From Lewinellaceae bacterium (GTDB taxonomy: Bacteria > Bacteroidota > Bacteroidia > Chitinophagales > Saprospiraceae): a DNA stretch of 47,030 nt. The notes under the pieces were generated by a model. It was not told where the DNA came from, did no database searches, and was given only the letters and a program-made list of their open reading frames with translations. The stretch lies in contig JADJOD010000040.1 in the NCBI GenBank assembly GCA_016713985.1, forward strand, positions 1 to 47,030, read 5' to 3'. A program made the position numbers and the translations under genes. Below are positions 20,063 to 28,826 of this stretch, piece after piece (positions within the stretch are counted from its first letter, which is position 1; every line of letters starts with the position of its first letter).

Positions 20063-20957
20063 TTAATGCGGAAACACCTCCAGCGCCAGCGCCATACTTT
20101 TCCCAAACGCCGCGCGGTCTATCTGCAGGTCGTTTTGCAGGTCGTCAAAAAAGGAAAGCAGGTTTTCCGTCGCCATATTGCCCGTGAGTTCGTCTTTTGC
20201 CATCGGGCAGCCGCCGAAGCCGCGTAAGGCGCCGTCAGAAACGGCGACAGCCATTGCGCCAGGCCGCGTCGATTTTTTCCCGCCAGTTGTGCGCCTGCGT
20301 ATGCAGGTGGGCGCCAAACTCGATAGCCGGATAAGCGGGTATCAGGTTGCCGAATAAATAGGATATATTTTGCGGATTGGAGCAGCCTATAGTATCCGAC
20401 AGGGAAAAAATATGGATGCCGAACGGCACCAGTTCGTCCACCCAGCGTTGTACTATTTCCACATTCCACGGGTCGCCGTACGGGTTGCCGAACCCCATAG
20501 AAATATACAATACCAGTTCTTTGCTGTGTGCAACACAAAGTTCCTGGATGGCCTGGGTCCGCTCTAAACTTTCGGCGATGGTGGCGTTGGTATTGCGCTG
20601 CTGGAAGGTTTCACTGATGCTGAACGGATAACCGAGGTAGTGAATTTCCGGAAACCGGCAGGCTTCTTCCGCGCCACGCGGGTTAGCGACGATGGCCAAA
20701 AGTTTCGACTTCGTTTCAGAAAGGTCTAACTTTGCCAGCACTTCTGCGGTGTCGCGCATTTGCGGGATGGCTTTGGGGCTGACAAACGACCCAAAATCGA
20801 TCGTATCAAACCCGACGCGGAGCAACTGGTTGATATAGGCCGCTTTAACGTCCGTTTCAATAAAATCAGTCAGCCCCTGCATGGCGTCACGCGGGCACTC
20901 GACAAGTTTAATGGATGAATTTTGGTCCGTTCTTGTTTGTTCGTTGTTGGCAGGCAA
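20063..20957 (-). CDS. Hydroxymethylglutaryl-CoA lyase-like enzyme, one frameshift
   Basis: This TIM-barrel enzyme of the DRE-TIM metallolyase superfamily splits HMG-CoA into acetyl-CoA and acetoacetate in leucine and ketone-body breakdown. The start VECPRDAMQGL contains the catalytic Arg, SLSDTIGCSNP and EFGAHLHTQAHN supply metal-ligand His residues, and the end GFGGCPMAKDELTGNMATE contains the active-site Cys loop. An extra base at about 20237 (minus strand CGTTTCTGACGG) breaks the frame just before that loop; the corrected product is about 298 residues ending ALEVFPH. Convergent with the VOC gene, 10 bp apart. A promoter fits at 21005-21037. Citramalate or homocitrate synthase is excluded by the Cys loop and short length. 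Confidence 0.88.
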
Positions 20958-21004
20958 GGTAGTGTGGATCGTTTACTTGGTCAGGCTAAACAAATTTGGT
21001 TCCC

Positions 21005-21037
21005 CAAAGTTAACCCTTCGCACATCATACCTGCAAA
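21005..21037 (-). promoter_or_regulatory. Predicted Bacteroidota promoter for the HMG-CoA lyase gene
   Basis: On the minus strand a TTTG (-33 element, 21034-21037) is followed after 21 nt by TAACTTTG (-7 element, 21005-21012), matching the Bacteroidota primary-sigma pattern. The ATG at 20957 is about 48 nt downstream. Confidence 0.5.
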
Positions 21038-21054
21038 GAGATAAAAAAGGTTTT

Positions 21055-21294
21055 ATGAAAAATAAAGGATACTGGCTGCTGCTCGGCTTTTTACTCATTG
21101 TTTTTGGTTTTACCGCCCTCATTCTCCAACTGATCGGCGTCGCCTGGTGGTTCCTGCAATTCCTGGAACTCGGCGGCCGCCTGTTCGCCTTCGTCGCCAA
21201 AATCCTGATGGTGCTGGCCGGGGTGCTGATCATCGTTTTTGCACATACCGACTGGGACCGCGAGCGGCGCGAAAGCACTGAAGAAACGGAATAA
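21055..21294 (+). CDS. Small membrane protein, 79 residues
   Basis: The frame starts at ATG 21055 (MKNKGYWLLLGFLLIVFGF) and has two strongly hydrophobic segments (about residues 6-30 and 44-64) with a charged C-terminus (DWDRERRESTEETE). Both ends probably face the cytoplasm. No named domain is recognised. It is divergent from the HMG-CoA lyase gene and is followed by a strong hairpin. Confidence 0.75.
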   Translation: MKNKGYWLLLGFLLIVFGFTALILQLIGVAWWFLQFLELGGRLFAFVAKILMVLAGVLIIVFAHTDWDRERRESTEETE

Positions 21295-21350
21295 GTCGTC
21301 GGCCGGGAATCTTATTCGTCTTACGACTTAATGCCTTAACAATCACCAAA

Positions 21351-21385
21351 AAACCGGCAGAAACCGCGAAGGTCCCTGCCGGTTT
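21351..21385. terminator. Hairpin terminator between convergent genes
   Basis: AAACCGGCAG (21351-21360) pairs with CTGCCGGTTT (21376-21385) around a 15-nt loop. It lies between the small membrane protein gene and the convergent outer-membrane barrel gene and is symmetrical enough to serve both. Confidence 0.6.
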
Positions 21386-21420
21386 GAGTTTCCGGAAGTT
21401 GTTGGAGCAATTTCAGCCGT

Positions 21421-22092
21421 TTACAGCCGGAACAAAACGCCTGCACTCAGGGAAATTCCCCGGTTTTTAATGGAAAAATCGTCATCTTCCGAATCGTTCA
21501 GGTTGGTCAGGCCAAGCAGGTAGCGGCCGTCGACAAACAAACTGGCCCGTTCTCCCAGGTTGACCGAAAAGGCAGCGCCCAACTGGAGACCGAGGTCCGT
21601 ACGTTTGACTTCGTCATCTTCAAAGTCGATATCGTATTTATCCGTTTCCGTTTCGCCGTTGATCGTAAGTTCATCTTTTACTTTTCCACTCAACGCATAA
21701 CCGAAACTGGGGCCGGCAAGGATGTCTACACGAGCCGGACCAAATGAAGTTCCGGCTTTTAACAGTACCGGCACTTCCAGGTAATTCATGGAAATATCGG
21801 TTTTTGATTCAACTTTGCCAAAAATTGAATCTACTTCGGAGAAATCCTGGCGGGCGCCTTTTTGAAGGAAATTGACTTCGGGCTGGATGGCAAAATTGTC
21901 GTTCAGGCGAATTTCGGCGGCAATACCGAACTGATATCCGGTGCGGTTTTTCACGTCGCCGATTTCTTCTTCGCCACCCGACCATTTGGCTAAGTTAACG
22001 CCCACACGCGGACCGATACTGATTTGGGCCGAGGCGGCAAAAGTGACTAAGGCAAAAGCCGCTGTCAGGAGGAATTTTACGGAATTTTTCAT
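21421..22092 (-). CDS. Outer-membrane beta-barrel protein (PorT-like family)
   Basis: The intact product is 223 residues: a signal peptide (to ASAQ, about residue 22), then IGPRVGVNLAKWSGG and alternating strands such as GYQFGIAAEIRLNDNFAIQPEVNFLQKG, YLEVPVLLKAGT and LGLQLGAAFSVNLGERASLFVDGRYLLG, ending in a C-terminal aromatic-free strand GVLFRL. This is the outer-membrane protein beta-barrel family common in Bacteroidota (PorT-like, OMP_b-brl). The specific role is unknown; PorT itself cannot be claimed. Acidic loops (EDDEV, DSEDDDF) are notable and may bind cations. Confidence 0.85.
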   Translation of the reverse strand: MKNSVKFLLTAAFALVTFAASAQISIGPRVGVNLAKWSGGEEEIGDVKNRTGYQFGIAAEIRLNDNFAIQPEVNFLQKGARQDFSEVDSIFGKVESKTDISMNYLEVPVLLKAGTSFGPARVDILAGPSFGYALSGKVKDELTINGETETDKYDIDFEDDEVKRTDLGLQLGAAFSVNLGERASLFVDGRYLLGLTNLNDSEDDDFSIKNRGISLSAGVLFRL

Positions 22093-22409
22093 GATTAAGA
22101 TTGTGTGTTTGGGTGAATGAATGGGTGTAAGTATTACGGGACAAATTAGCGGGCTTTACCTTCAAACAACAAAGTGCCGCGCCGTTAAACATTTCTCAAA
22201 TCTTTCGGGGCAATTTCTTAAGATAGAAAATGCCCGTTTTTACGACAAAGGATTGGACGCCGGCCTTTTACAAAAAGTCGCAGCCGGCTCGAAATAGTTT
22301 TTACCGCAGCCGTTCCTTTGCAGGGATGCCGGACGGGATTGGAACTTTGCACACAAGCCTCCGGTTTGAACCACGTTTTTGTATTACCCCGTCCTCAAAT
22401 TTCAAAACC
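22093..22409. other. 317-bp divergent intergenic region
   Basis: It carries the control regions of the barrel gene (minus) and rtcB (plus). On the minus strand a TTTG is followed after 20 nt by CTAATTTG, a near-consensus promoter for the barrel. On the plus side GAACTTTG at about 22341 resembles a weak -7 box for rtcB. The open frame upstream of ATG 22410 has no conserved content. Confidence 0.35.
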
Positions 22410-23607
22410 ATGACCCATCTGCAAATTTTTGGCGAGCCCATCATCGACGCCAAAGCCATTGAACAGATCAAACGCTGCGCTTCCTCACCCGAAGACCTCG
22501 GCGCCTTAACCGCCGACGCGCACTACGGATACGGCCACCCCATCGGCGGCGTGGTGGCTTATAAAAATAAAGTCAGCTTGTCCGGGGTCGGGTTCGACAT
22601 CGCTTGCGGCAACAAAGCCTGCCAAACCAATATCCGGGCAGCCGATATTGATGCGGAAAAGGTGATGGACGAAATTTTTAAACAAATCGGGTTTGGTGTG
22701 GGGCGCCCGAACCCCAAACCGATCGACCACCCGGTATTCGATCACATCGCCCGGGCGGCGTTCGAACCGCAGCGAAAAATGATGAAACTCGCTATGGATC
22801 AACTCGGTACGGTCGGCTCCGGCAATCATTTTGTTGATTTGCTGGAAGATGAAAACGGCTGGTTGTGGATCGGCGTGCACTTCGGGTCGCGTGGATTCGG
22901 GCACAAAACCACCACCGGGTTTATCGCACTTTCGCAGGGAAAATCGTTTGACGAACGCGTGCAGGAAGGCGGGATGGACGCGCCACCCATCCTGTTTGAC
23001 GCAGCGGGCGGACTCGGGCAGGATTACCTCGCGGCCATGCGACTCGCCGGCGAATATGCCTATGCCGGGCGCGACGTCGTGGTGGATAAGGTGCTGGAAA
23101 TTTTGAAGGCACAATCCGCTTTTGAAGTCCATAACCACCACAATTTTTTGTGGGAGGAAGAACACTTCGGAGAAAGATATTACGTCGTGCGAAAAGGCGC
23201 AACGCCCGCTTTCCCGGACCAATACGGGTTCATCGGCGCCAATATGTCCGACGTTTCGGTGATCGTCCGGGGCATCGACTCCGGGAAACGAGTCGCCAGG
23301 GCTTTATTCCACCGTTCATGGCGCGGGGCGCGCCATGAGCCGCAACCAGGCCGCCGGAAAAAACGCTGGAAAAACGGCAAAGTGGAATACCTTTCCAAAG
23401 GCACGGTGGATTGGCCGCTGGTAAAAAAGGCATCAAACAAAAGGTATAGTACTGCGCGGCGGCGGCGCGGACGAAGCGCCGGAGTGTTACAAAAAACTGG
23501 ACCAGGTGCTGGAATTCCATGAAGGAACGATCGAAATTTGTCACCGCTTGAAGCCGGTCGGTGTGGCGATGGCAGCACCCGATATGTACGATCCCTATAA
23601 AGATTGA
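22410..23607 (+). CDS. rtcB: RtcB-family RNA ligase, several frameshifts in the C-terminal third
   Basis: It joins RNA 2',3'-cyclic phosphate (or 3'-phosphate) and 5'-OH ends through a GMP-histidine intermediate with manganese. The first 290 residues are intact: ADAHYGYGHPIGGVV, GVGFDIACGNKACQTN (metal-binding Cys/Asp), GSGNHFVDL, HFGSRGFGH and EVHNHHNFLWEE. From about 23290 the conserved sequence switches frame: ESPGLYSTVHGAGRAMSRNQ (with the guanylylated His) lies in one frame, RWKNGKVEYLSKGTVDWPL in another, and GIVLRGGGADEAPECYKKLD to AAPDMYDPYKD in a third. At least three indels are needed between 23285 and 23440. The stop is at 23605-23607, followed by a clear terminator. RNA repair or tRNA splicing is the family role; the bacterial substrate is unknown. 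Confidence 0.9.
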
Positions 23608-23629
23608 TCCTGTAACCATCGGTTTTACC

Positions 23630-23669
23630 AATCCGATACTCTTTTTGAGGGGTATCGGATTTTTATTTT
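23630..23669 (+). terminator. Rho-independent terminator of rtcB
   Basis: AATCCGATAC (23630-23639) and GTATCGGATT (23652-23661) form a perfect 10-bp stem, followed by TTTATTTT. Confidence 0.8.
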
Positions 23670-23693
23670 GTGGCATATTTGCAGATACCTTTG
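23667..23693 (+). promoter_or_regulatory. Predicted promoter of the TonB-C protein gene
   Basis: TACCTTTG at 23686-23693 matches TAnnTTTG exactly. A TTTG at 23667-23670 lies 15 nt upstream, slightly short of the usual spacing. The ATG is at 23714. Confidence 0.4.
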
Positions 23694-23713
23694 CCGTATA
23701 AAAAGTACAAACC

Positions 23714-24673
23714 ATGCGTGTTGTTTTTATTCTGCTCTTATTTGCCCATCGTGCCTTCAGCCAATCGGATCCGGCCATCCCCGCCGAAAAAATATTCGAA
23801 CCCGCGGATGTAAACACCCTGCCCCAATTTCCGGGAGGAGAAAAAGAATTGCTGCTTTTTTTATCCAAAAACATGCAGGCGCCTGCGGTACAGGACCCGG
23901 GTGGTTTTCCGGGGAAAACCGTCGCCACCTTTGTGGTTAATAAAGACGGCGGGGTATCGGATATTGAAATTGTACGGGGAGCGGGTATTTACGGCGACGA
24001 ATTGAAACGGGTGCTGGGCGCCATGCCGCCGTGGGCGCCGGCTACGTTGAACGGGGTTCCGGTTCGGGTACGGATGACCCTGCCCGTCCATCCTCATCCG
24101 GACCAATCGGAGGCACAACCGAAATCCGGCGCTGTGATCCGATTGATCGACAGCGCACTTGTATGGGAAGGAGTCCGGATCAAAACGGAGGAAATATTTG
24201 AGGAAGTGGCCGTTGGTCCTTCCTTCAAGGTCAAAAAGAACAAAAACAAACGGCGCGCCCTGGCAGAAGCCCTGGAAGCGCAGTTTCAGATCAATATGAG
24301 CGCCGATGATGTCCGTTCCATAAAACGCGCCGGCGATCTCGCGGGCTACATCTTCCGGGCGCAAAAAGGCTTAGTCATGTTCAGCAAAACGGGTTTTCAG
24401 GGCAAAGTGGAACGCCTGATCACCAACCGGAAAACCTGCGATGAAAACGGCGACTGCCTGAACTATGTCGGCGCGATGATCGTACCCAAAGGTATGGTGG
24501 TGACTTTTTTCAATCAGCCGAAATTCAAGGGGGAACAAATGATCATCGACGCTTCGTCGGAAGAAGTCCGCATTCCCAGTTTTTTCAACCTGAAATTTGA
24601 AGGACCGGTCAAAACAACCAGTAAAACCGTCAACTGGCGGGAGGACATACAATCAGTGCGGTTCCTGAAATAA
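23714..24673 (+). CDS. TonB C-terminal-domain protein with ACP-like and crystallin-like segments
   Basis: The intact product is 319 residues with a signal peptide (MRVVFILLLFAHRAFSQ). Residues about 38-118 form a TonB C-terminal domain: FPGGEKELLLFLSKNM, GKTVATFVVNKDGGVSDIEI and MPPWAPATLNGVPVRVRMTLPV, all typical. Residues about 180-215 (ALAEALEAQFQINMSADD then IKRAGDLAGYI) resemble helices II-IV of an acyl carrier protein, but no Asp-Ser-Leu phosphopantetheine site is present. The last 70 residues (MVVTFFNQPKFKGEQMII ... DIQSVRFLK) resemble one beta/gamma-crystallin motif. There is no N-terminal transmembrane anchor of a classical TonB. It is probably periplasmic or exported. The combination is unusual; the two later assignments are inference from short matches. 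Confidence 0.75.
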   Translation: MRVVFILLLFAHRAFSQSDPAIPAEKIFEPADVNTLPQFPGGEKELLLFLSKNMQAPAVQDPGGFPGKTVATFVVNKDGGVSDIEIVRGAGIYGDELKRVLGAMPPWAPATLNGVPVRVRMTLPVHPHPDQSEAQPKSGAVIRLIDSALVWEGVRIKTEEIFEEVAVGPSFKVKKNKNKRRALAEALEAQFQINMSADDVRSIKRAGDLAGYIFRAQKGLVMFSKTGFQGKVERLITNRKTCDENGDCLNYVGAMIVPKGMVVTFFNQPKFKGEQMIIDASSEEVRIPSFFNLKFEGPVKTTSKTVNWREDIQSVRFLK

Positions 24674-24759
24674 GTTTTGACCGGGTTTGATGGATTTACA
24701 GGTTACCCACCTGTTTTTTAAGAAAAATAACGTGTAAATCCATCAAACCCGGTCAAAAC
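24674..24759. terminator. Perfect 27-bp inverted repeat between convergent genes
   Basis: The arms 24674-24700 and 24733-24759 are exact reverse complements over 27 bases, with a 32-nt loop that itself contains ACAGG...CCTGT. The left arm begins directly after the TonB-C protein stop (24671-24673). It probably terminates transcription from one or both sides. Confidence 0.75.
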
Positions 24760-24805
24760 GGGATTTTTGCGCGAGCGGCTAAAGCAGCCGGCACTGCACC
24801 CCGGA

Positions 24806-27199
24806 TCAACGGCGCAACTGCACCTTTTTTACCTGCTTTTGCCCTTCGGCAGTTGAAAACTCGATAAAGTACAATCCTGCTGCCGCTTGATCAGGGATTT
24901 GTAGTTGCTCCAGGTTGCCGCCCGCCGCTGCAAGGTTGATCACCTGCTGACCCAAGGCATTATAAACCCGAATATTGACTTCCCGGTTTGTCCATGCCGT
25001 CAGATCGGCCACCAAAACGCCGTCTGTTGGGTTCGGGAAAACGCGCAGTTCGTTACCGGCATAAAAGTCGCTGCGGTCCTCCGTACCGGGTTTGGTGGCC
25101 GGTTGTAGTGTATTTCCAACGGTGCAACTGAATACATTCAGGTATGCCTCATGGTAGGATTGGGTTCCGACACGGGATACCACATGAATATAATTCGGGC
25201 TGGCCGCTGCGGGCAGCGTATATTCAAATACGTCAAATTGCCCGTTCGCGATGCCGTTGCCGCTTGTTTCTTTAAAACGAATGGAATAAAACGGCGAAAA
25301 ATTGGGATTGCGAACCTCATACGAATGCCCGCCCGGCGAGGAGTAGACGGAATTGTTTGCCGGTCCGTCGGCAATCAGGCCGTTTGGCAATTGAAAGGCC
25401 GTGTAAAACAGGTTTTCCGCGCAATTATTGGTGACCCGGACCCGGTAGGTTTTGTTTCCGGAAGCATCTTTGCTGACGTTCAATACCTCGTATTTCATAC
25501 AGTTGACGGTTTTTACGTCGCACGCCGTCTCTAAGGGCTGCACGGCAATGGCAATGTCGTTGATCGCAATGCCGAATCCGATCTTGCCGATCAGGATGGC
25601 GGCTCCCGTGCCGAGGTTCAGGCTGTACAAATGATCTGCCGTGGATGTGCCGGTATTCGCAGAAAGGTAAGCCTGGTTGGCGCCGTTGAAGGGGTTGTAA
25701 AAAATATCCATATCGGCGCTCGGGTCGGCCGGATTAACACTGATGCCCGATGCGCCCACCGTATTTAAAACGCCGTTATTGGGTGGATTTTGGGTGGTGA
25801 TTACGTTGAGTGAGTCGTCGTAATTGTACAAAACGGTGGTTGTTGCGCCGTTAAAACTGTTGATATAGGCCACGGCGCCGATGGAAGGGTTTGTACCTGC
25901 GTTGGCGTCGGCCGGGGCAAACGCCAGGCCGGCATCCGTAGCGGCCAGTGCGCCGGTGACCGGGTGCAGGCGGTAATTGGAATTGTCGCTGCCGGTTACC
26001 CGGATACGATCAACCGTTGGGTTGAAATCAAAACTGATCTTGCCCAATCCGGGTTTCAAGGTTACCGAAGCCGTTCCGATGGCAGTGACAGCTCCCGTAG
26101 CCGGGTCGATGGTGTACAGCCGGGTTTCGCCGGTCATCGGGTTATAACCGAGCGTGTATAACTCGCCGGTGGACGGCCGGAAGTCCAAACCGGAAAGCAC
26201 AAGCCCGGTTGCCACTGCTCCGACGGCGGCCGATTTGCGAATCATACCCGGAGCATCCGAATCAAAACTCAGCAGGTTGTTATTGGCGCTGAGCGCATAT
26301 ACCAGGCGGCCGGTTACGGTGGCGGGCACATTCCGGTCAATAAAAACGGCGATATCGTCGAGTGCCATGCCGGTTGTTCCGACAAGTGTAGCCGCGCCGG
26401 TTGTCAGATTAATCGTATATAGATTGTCGGTTATGTCTGCGCCCGTATTGGCGACCAAAAAAGCCCGGTTCATTGCAGAGGCGGCGTCAAAATAAATGTC
26501 CAGGTCGGCGGAAGGGTCTGCGGGGTTGACCGTTATTCCGGAAGCGCCGACGGTGTTGAGTGTGCCGTTGTTCGGCGGTATTTGTGTGGTGACGGTATTA
26601 AGCGAATCGTCGTAATTAAACAAAGTTGTGGCGGTAGCGCCGATATAACTGTTCGTGTACGCTACAGTGCCAATGGAGGGGTTCTTACCGGCATTGGCAT
26701 CTGTTGCCGCAAAGGCCAGGCTGCCATCGGTAGCCACAAGTGCCCCGGTCACGGGATGCAGGCGGTAATTGGAATTGTCGCTGCCGGTTACCCGGATGCG
26801 GTCGACTGTGGGGTTAAAATCGAAGCCAATTTTGCCGAGTCCGGGTTTTAACATCAGCGGAGCCGTACCGATAGCCGTTGCAGCGGCCGTATTCAGGTTC
26901 AGGGTGTACAGGCGGGCTTCGCCGGTTGTTGTATTGTAACCCAATGCGTATAATTCCCCGGTATTCGGGCGAAAATCCAGTCCGGCTAACGTTTGGCCGG
27001 CGATTACGCCGCTTACGGATTTATTGCCGATCAGGGTCGATGGTGAGGCGGCGTCGAAAGCCACCAGATTATTGCCGGAAAGCCCGTGGATCATTTGTGC
27101 TTCAGCGGTTGGTGAAAAACCGGCAACCCATACGATGCATAAAATCAGCCCCTGAATAAGCCGGGCCTGCGGGTGGAGAACATGGTGAAGATGGAACAT
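24806..27199 (-). CDS. Surface protein with two DUF4394 domains and a T9SS sorting domain
   Basis: The product is 797 residues from ATG 27199 and has a signal peptide (cleaved near AEAQ). Two tandem copies of a DUF4394 domain (about residues 35-290 and 297-560) share long identical blocks such as LKPGLGKIGFDFNPTVDRIR, VTGSDNSNYRLHPVTGALVA (second copy ALAA), PPNNGTLNTVGASG and VNPADPSAD. This indicates a recent internal duplication. A following domain (560-700; CDVKTVNCMKYEVLNVSKD, VFEYTLPAAASPNYIHVVSR) and the T9SS type A sorting signal (LRVFPNPTDGVLVADL to KKVQLRR) complete it. DUF4394 is predicted to be a beta-propeller-like fold; its role is unknown. The protein should be exported by type IX secretion. 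Confidence 0.88.
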   Translation of the reverse strand: MFHLHHVLHPQARLIQGLILCIVWVAGFSPTAEAQMIHGLSGNNLVAFDAASPSTLIGNKSVSGVIAGQTLAGLDFRPNTGELYALGYNTTTGEARLYTLNLNTAAATAIGTAPLMLKPGLGKIGFDFNPTVDRIRVTGSDNSNYRLHPVTGALVATDGSLAFAATDANAGKNPSIGTVAYTNSYIGATATTLFNYDDSLNTVTTQIPPNNGTLNTVGASGITVNPADPSADLDIYFDAASAMNRAFLVANTGADITDNLYTINLTTGAATLVGTTGMALDDIAVFIDRNVPATVTGRLVYALSANNNLLSFDSDAPGMIRKSAAVGAVATGLVLSGLDFRPSTGELYTLGYNPMTGETRLYTIDPATGAVTAIGTASVTLKPGLGKISFDFNPTVDRIRVTGSDNSNYRLHPVTGALAATDAGLAFAPADANAGTNPSIGAVAYINSFNGATTTVLYNYDDSLNVITTQNPPNNGVLNTVGASGISVNPADPSADMDIFYNPFNGANQAYLSANTGTSTADHLYSLNLGTGAAILIGKIGFGIAINDIAIAVQPLETACDVKTVNCMKYEVLNVSKDASGNKTYRVRVTNNCAENLFYTAFQLPNGLIADGPANNSVYSSPGGHSYEVRNPNFSPFYSIRFKETSGNGIANGQFDVFEYTLPAAASPNYIHVVSRVGTQSYHEAYLNVFSCTVGNTLQPATKPGTEDRSDFYAGNELRVFPNPTDGVLVADLTAWTNREVNIRVYNALGQQVINLAAAGGNLEQLQIPDQAAAGLYFIEFSTAEGQKQVKKVQLRR

Positions 27200-27301
27200 G
27201 GCAGTAGTTGGATTTAACTGTTGATAAATGGTTTCAGCCAGGCAGGTGGGAATGCCTGTATCCAACTACGAGTAAACGACGGCCTTTGGATTTATTAATA
27301 C

Positions 27302-27337
27302 AAAAAAGGGGTTGCTTCACCTGCTCCGGAACCCCTT
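27302..27337 (-). terminator. Terminator of rocD
   Basis: On the minus strand AAGGGGTT pairs with AACCCCTT around a 16-nt loop (27306-27313 with 27330-27337), followed by a T run. It lies just after the rocD stop. Confidence 0.65.
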
Positions 27338-27353
27338 ATGGCGCCTCAATCCG

Positions 27354-28601
27354 CTATTTCCAACCCAGCATTACGTGTTCGATGATATCGCAGCACTCGT
27401 CCAGTTGTTCGCGGGTCATCACCAGTGGCGGAGCAAAACGGATGATGTTGCCGTGGGTGGGTTTGGCAAGCAACCCGTTTTCGGCAAGTTCGAGGCAAAT
27501 GTTCCAGGCCGTTTTGCCGTCTTCCGTATCGTCAATAACGATGGCGTTTAGCAGTCCTTTTCCACGCACGATTTTCAGCAGGTCGGGGCGTTTGTTTTTT
27601 AGCGCCTCCATTCGGGCACGGAAAACATGCCCCAGTGCCTCGGCATTTTCGGCCAGATTTTCCTCTTCCACCACTTTTAACGCTTCCATAGCCACAGCAC
27701 AGGCAAGCGGGTTGCCGCCGAACGTGGAGCCGTGTTCGCCAGGTTTAACCGTTAAAATGACTTCGTCGCTGCTGAGTACGGCGCTCACCGGCAAAACACC
27801 ACCGGACAAAGCTTTGCCGAGGATCAGAATATCGGGTTTGATCCCGAAATGATCGCAGCACAACAATCGGCCCGTTCGGGCGATACCCGTTTGCACTTCG
27901 TCGGCAATAAACAGGATATTGTGTTGTTTGCACAATTCGTATGCCTTCGGCAAATAATGGTCGTGTGGTACAAACACCCCCGCTTCCCCCTGAATCGGCT
28001 CGACAAGAAATCCGGCCACGGTTGGGTCTGCCAGAGCTTCTTCGAGGGCGGGAATATCATCGTACGGGATCACCACATAACCCGGCATAAACGGCCCGAA
28101 TCCCCTGCGGCTGTCCGGGTCGGTAGAAGCGGAAATAGCGCCGAGCGTGCGGCCGTGAAAATTGCCCTCCACAAATACAATTTTGGCATGGCCTTCCGGC
28201 ACCCCTTTTATTTTATATGCCCATTTCCGGGTGAGTTTAATGGCCGTTTCCACACCTTCTACCCCTGTGTTCATCGGTAAAACGCGCTCGTAGCCAAAAT
28301 AACGCGTAATGAACTCCGCGTATTCCCCCAGCAGGTTGTTGTAAAATGCCCTGGAAGTCAGGGTCAGTTTTTGGGCCTGTTCCGTTAGCGCATTGATAAT
28401 TCTTGGGTGGCAATGTCCCTGATTAACAGCACTGTATGCTGAAAGAAAATCATAGTATCGTTTTCCGTCCACGTCCCAGACGTATACGCCCCGACCTCGT
28501 TCCAGTACCACAGGTAAGGGGTGATAGTTATGTGCATTGTAACGGTCTTCGAGTTCCATCAACTCGGCGGCAGTTGGCGTAGTGGTGGTCAGGACATCCA
28601 T
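27354..28601 (-). CDS. rocD: Ornithine aminotransferase
   Basis: A PLP-dependent class III aminotransferase of 415 residues that converts ornithine and 2-oxoglutarate to glutamate semialdehyde and glutamate. Typical ornithine aminotransferase blocks are present: YNAHNYHPLPVVLERGRGVYVWDV near the N-terminus, FLSAYSAVNQGHCHP, FHGRTLGAISASTDP, FLVEPIQGEAGV, DEVQTGIARTG and the PLP lysine in LILGKALSGG. The N-terminal YNAHNYHP block separates it from acetylornithine or GABA aminotransferases. ATG 28601 gives the natural start, although the frame extends to 28643. A TAATTTTG box at 28641-28648 sits upstream. The gene is intact and ends at a clear terminator. Confidence 0.95.
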   Translation of the reverse strand: MDVLTTTTPTAAELMELEDRYNAHNYHPLPVVLERGRGVYVWDVDGKRYYDFLSAYSAVNQGHCHPRIINALTEQAQKLTLTSRAFYNNLLGEYAEFITRYFGYERVLPMNTGVEGVETAIKLTRKWAYKIKGVPEGHAKIVFVEGNFHGRTLGAISASTDPDSRRGFGPFMPGYVVIPYDDIPALEEALADPTVAGFLVEPIQGEAGVFVPHDHYLPKAYELCKQHNILFIADEVQTGIARTGRLLCCDHFGIKPDILILGKALSGGVLPVSAVLSSDEVILTVKPGEHGSTFGGNPLACAVAMEALKVVEEENLAENAEALGHVFRARMEALKNKRPDLLKIVRGKGLLNAIVIDDTEDGKTAWNICLELAENGLLAKPTHGNIIRFAPPLVMTREQLDECCDIIEHVMLGWK

Positions 28602-28640
28602 GTGGATAGCGGTTAGAGCAACAAATGAGTAAAATATGCG

Positions 28641-28648
28641 CAAAATTA
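28641..28648 (-). promoter_or_regulatory. -7 promoter box for rocD
   Basis: TAATTTTG on the minus strand matches TAnnTTTG, about 39 nt before the ATG. I see no good -33 TTG at normal spacing. Confidence 0.35.
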
Positions 28649-28676
28649 GCGCTTTTTGCTCGAATAACCACTATGG

Positions 28677-28826
28677 TGAGGGGAGTGTTTTAGTGTTTTA
28701 GTATTTTGGCTTGCCCTCCATTAATTCATTTAGGGCTAATTCGTTAGGGCTAAAGCAATGCCCAACTAAATCGTCTTGATCACGTCCAGCGTACCAAAAC
28801 ACTAAAATACCAAAACACCAAAACAC
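28677..28826. repeat. Inverted pair of octanucleotide tandem arrays (locus B)
   Basis: Three forward octamers (GTGTTTTA, GTGTTTTA, GTATTTTG; 28685-28708) and four reverse octamers (CAAAACAC, TAAAATAC, CAAAACAC, CAAAACAC; 28795-28826) flank an 86-nt spacer with no ORF. The reverse array ends exactly at the stop triplet of the next gene (28827-28829). The left flank TGAGGGGAGTGTTTTAGTGT (28677 onward) reappears inverted at locus C. The spacer holds a short direct repeat around TTAGGGCTAA (about 28730 and 28745). Confidence 0.9.

Noticed and set aside
22506..23222. 238-residue minus-strand open frame
   Set aside because: Antisense to the well-conserved part of rtcB.
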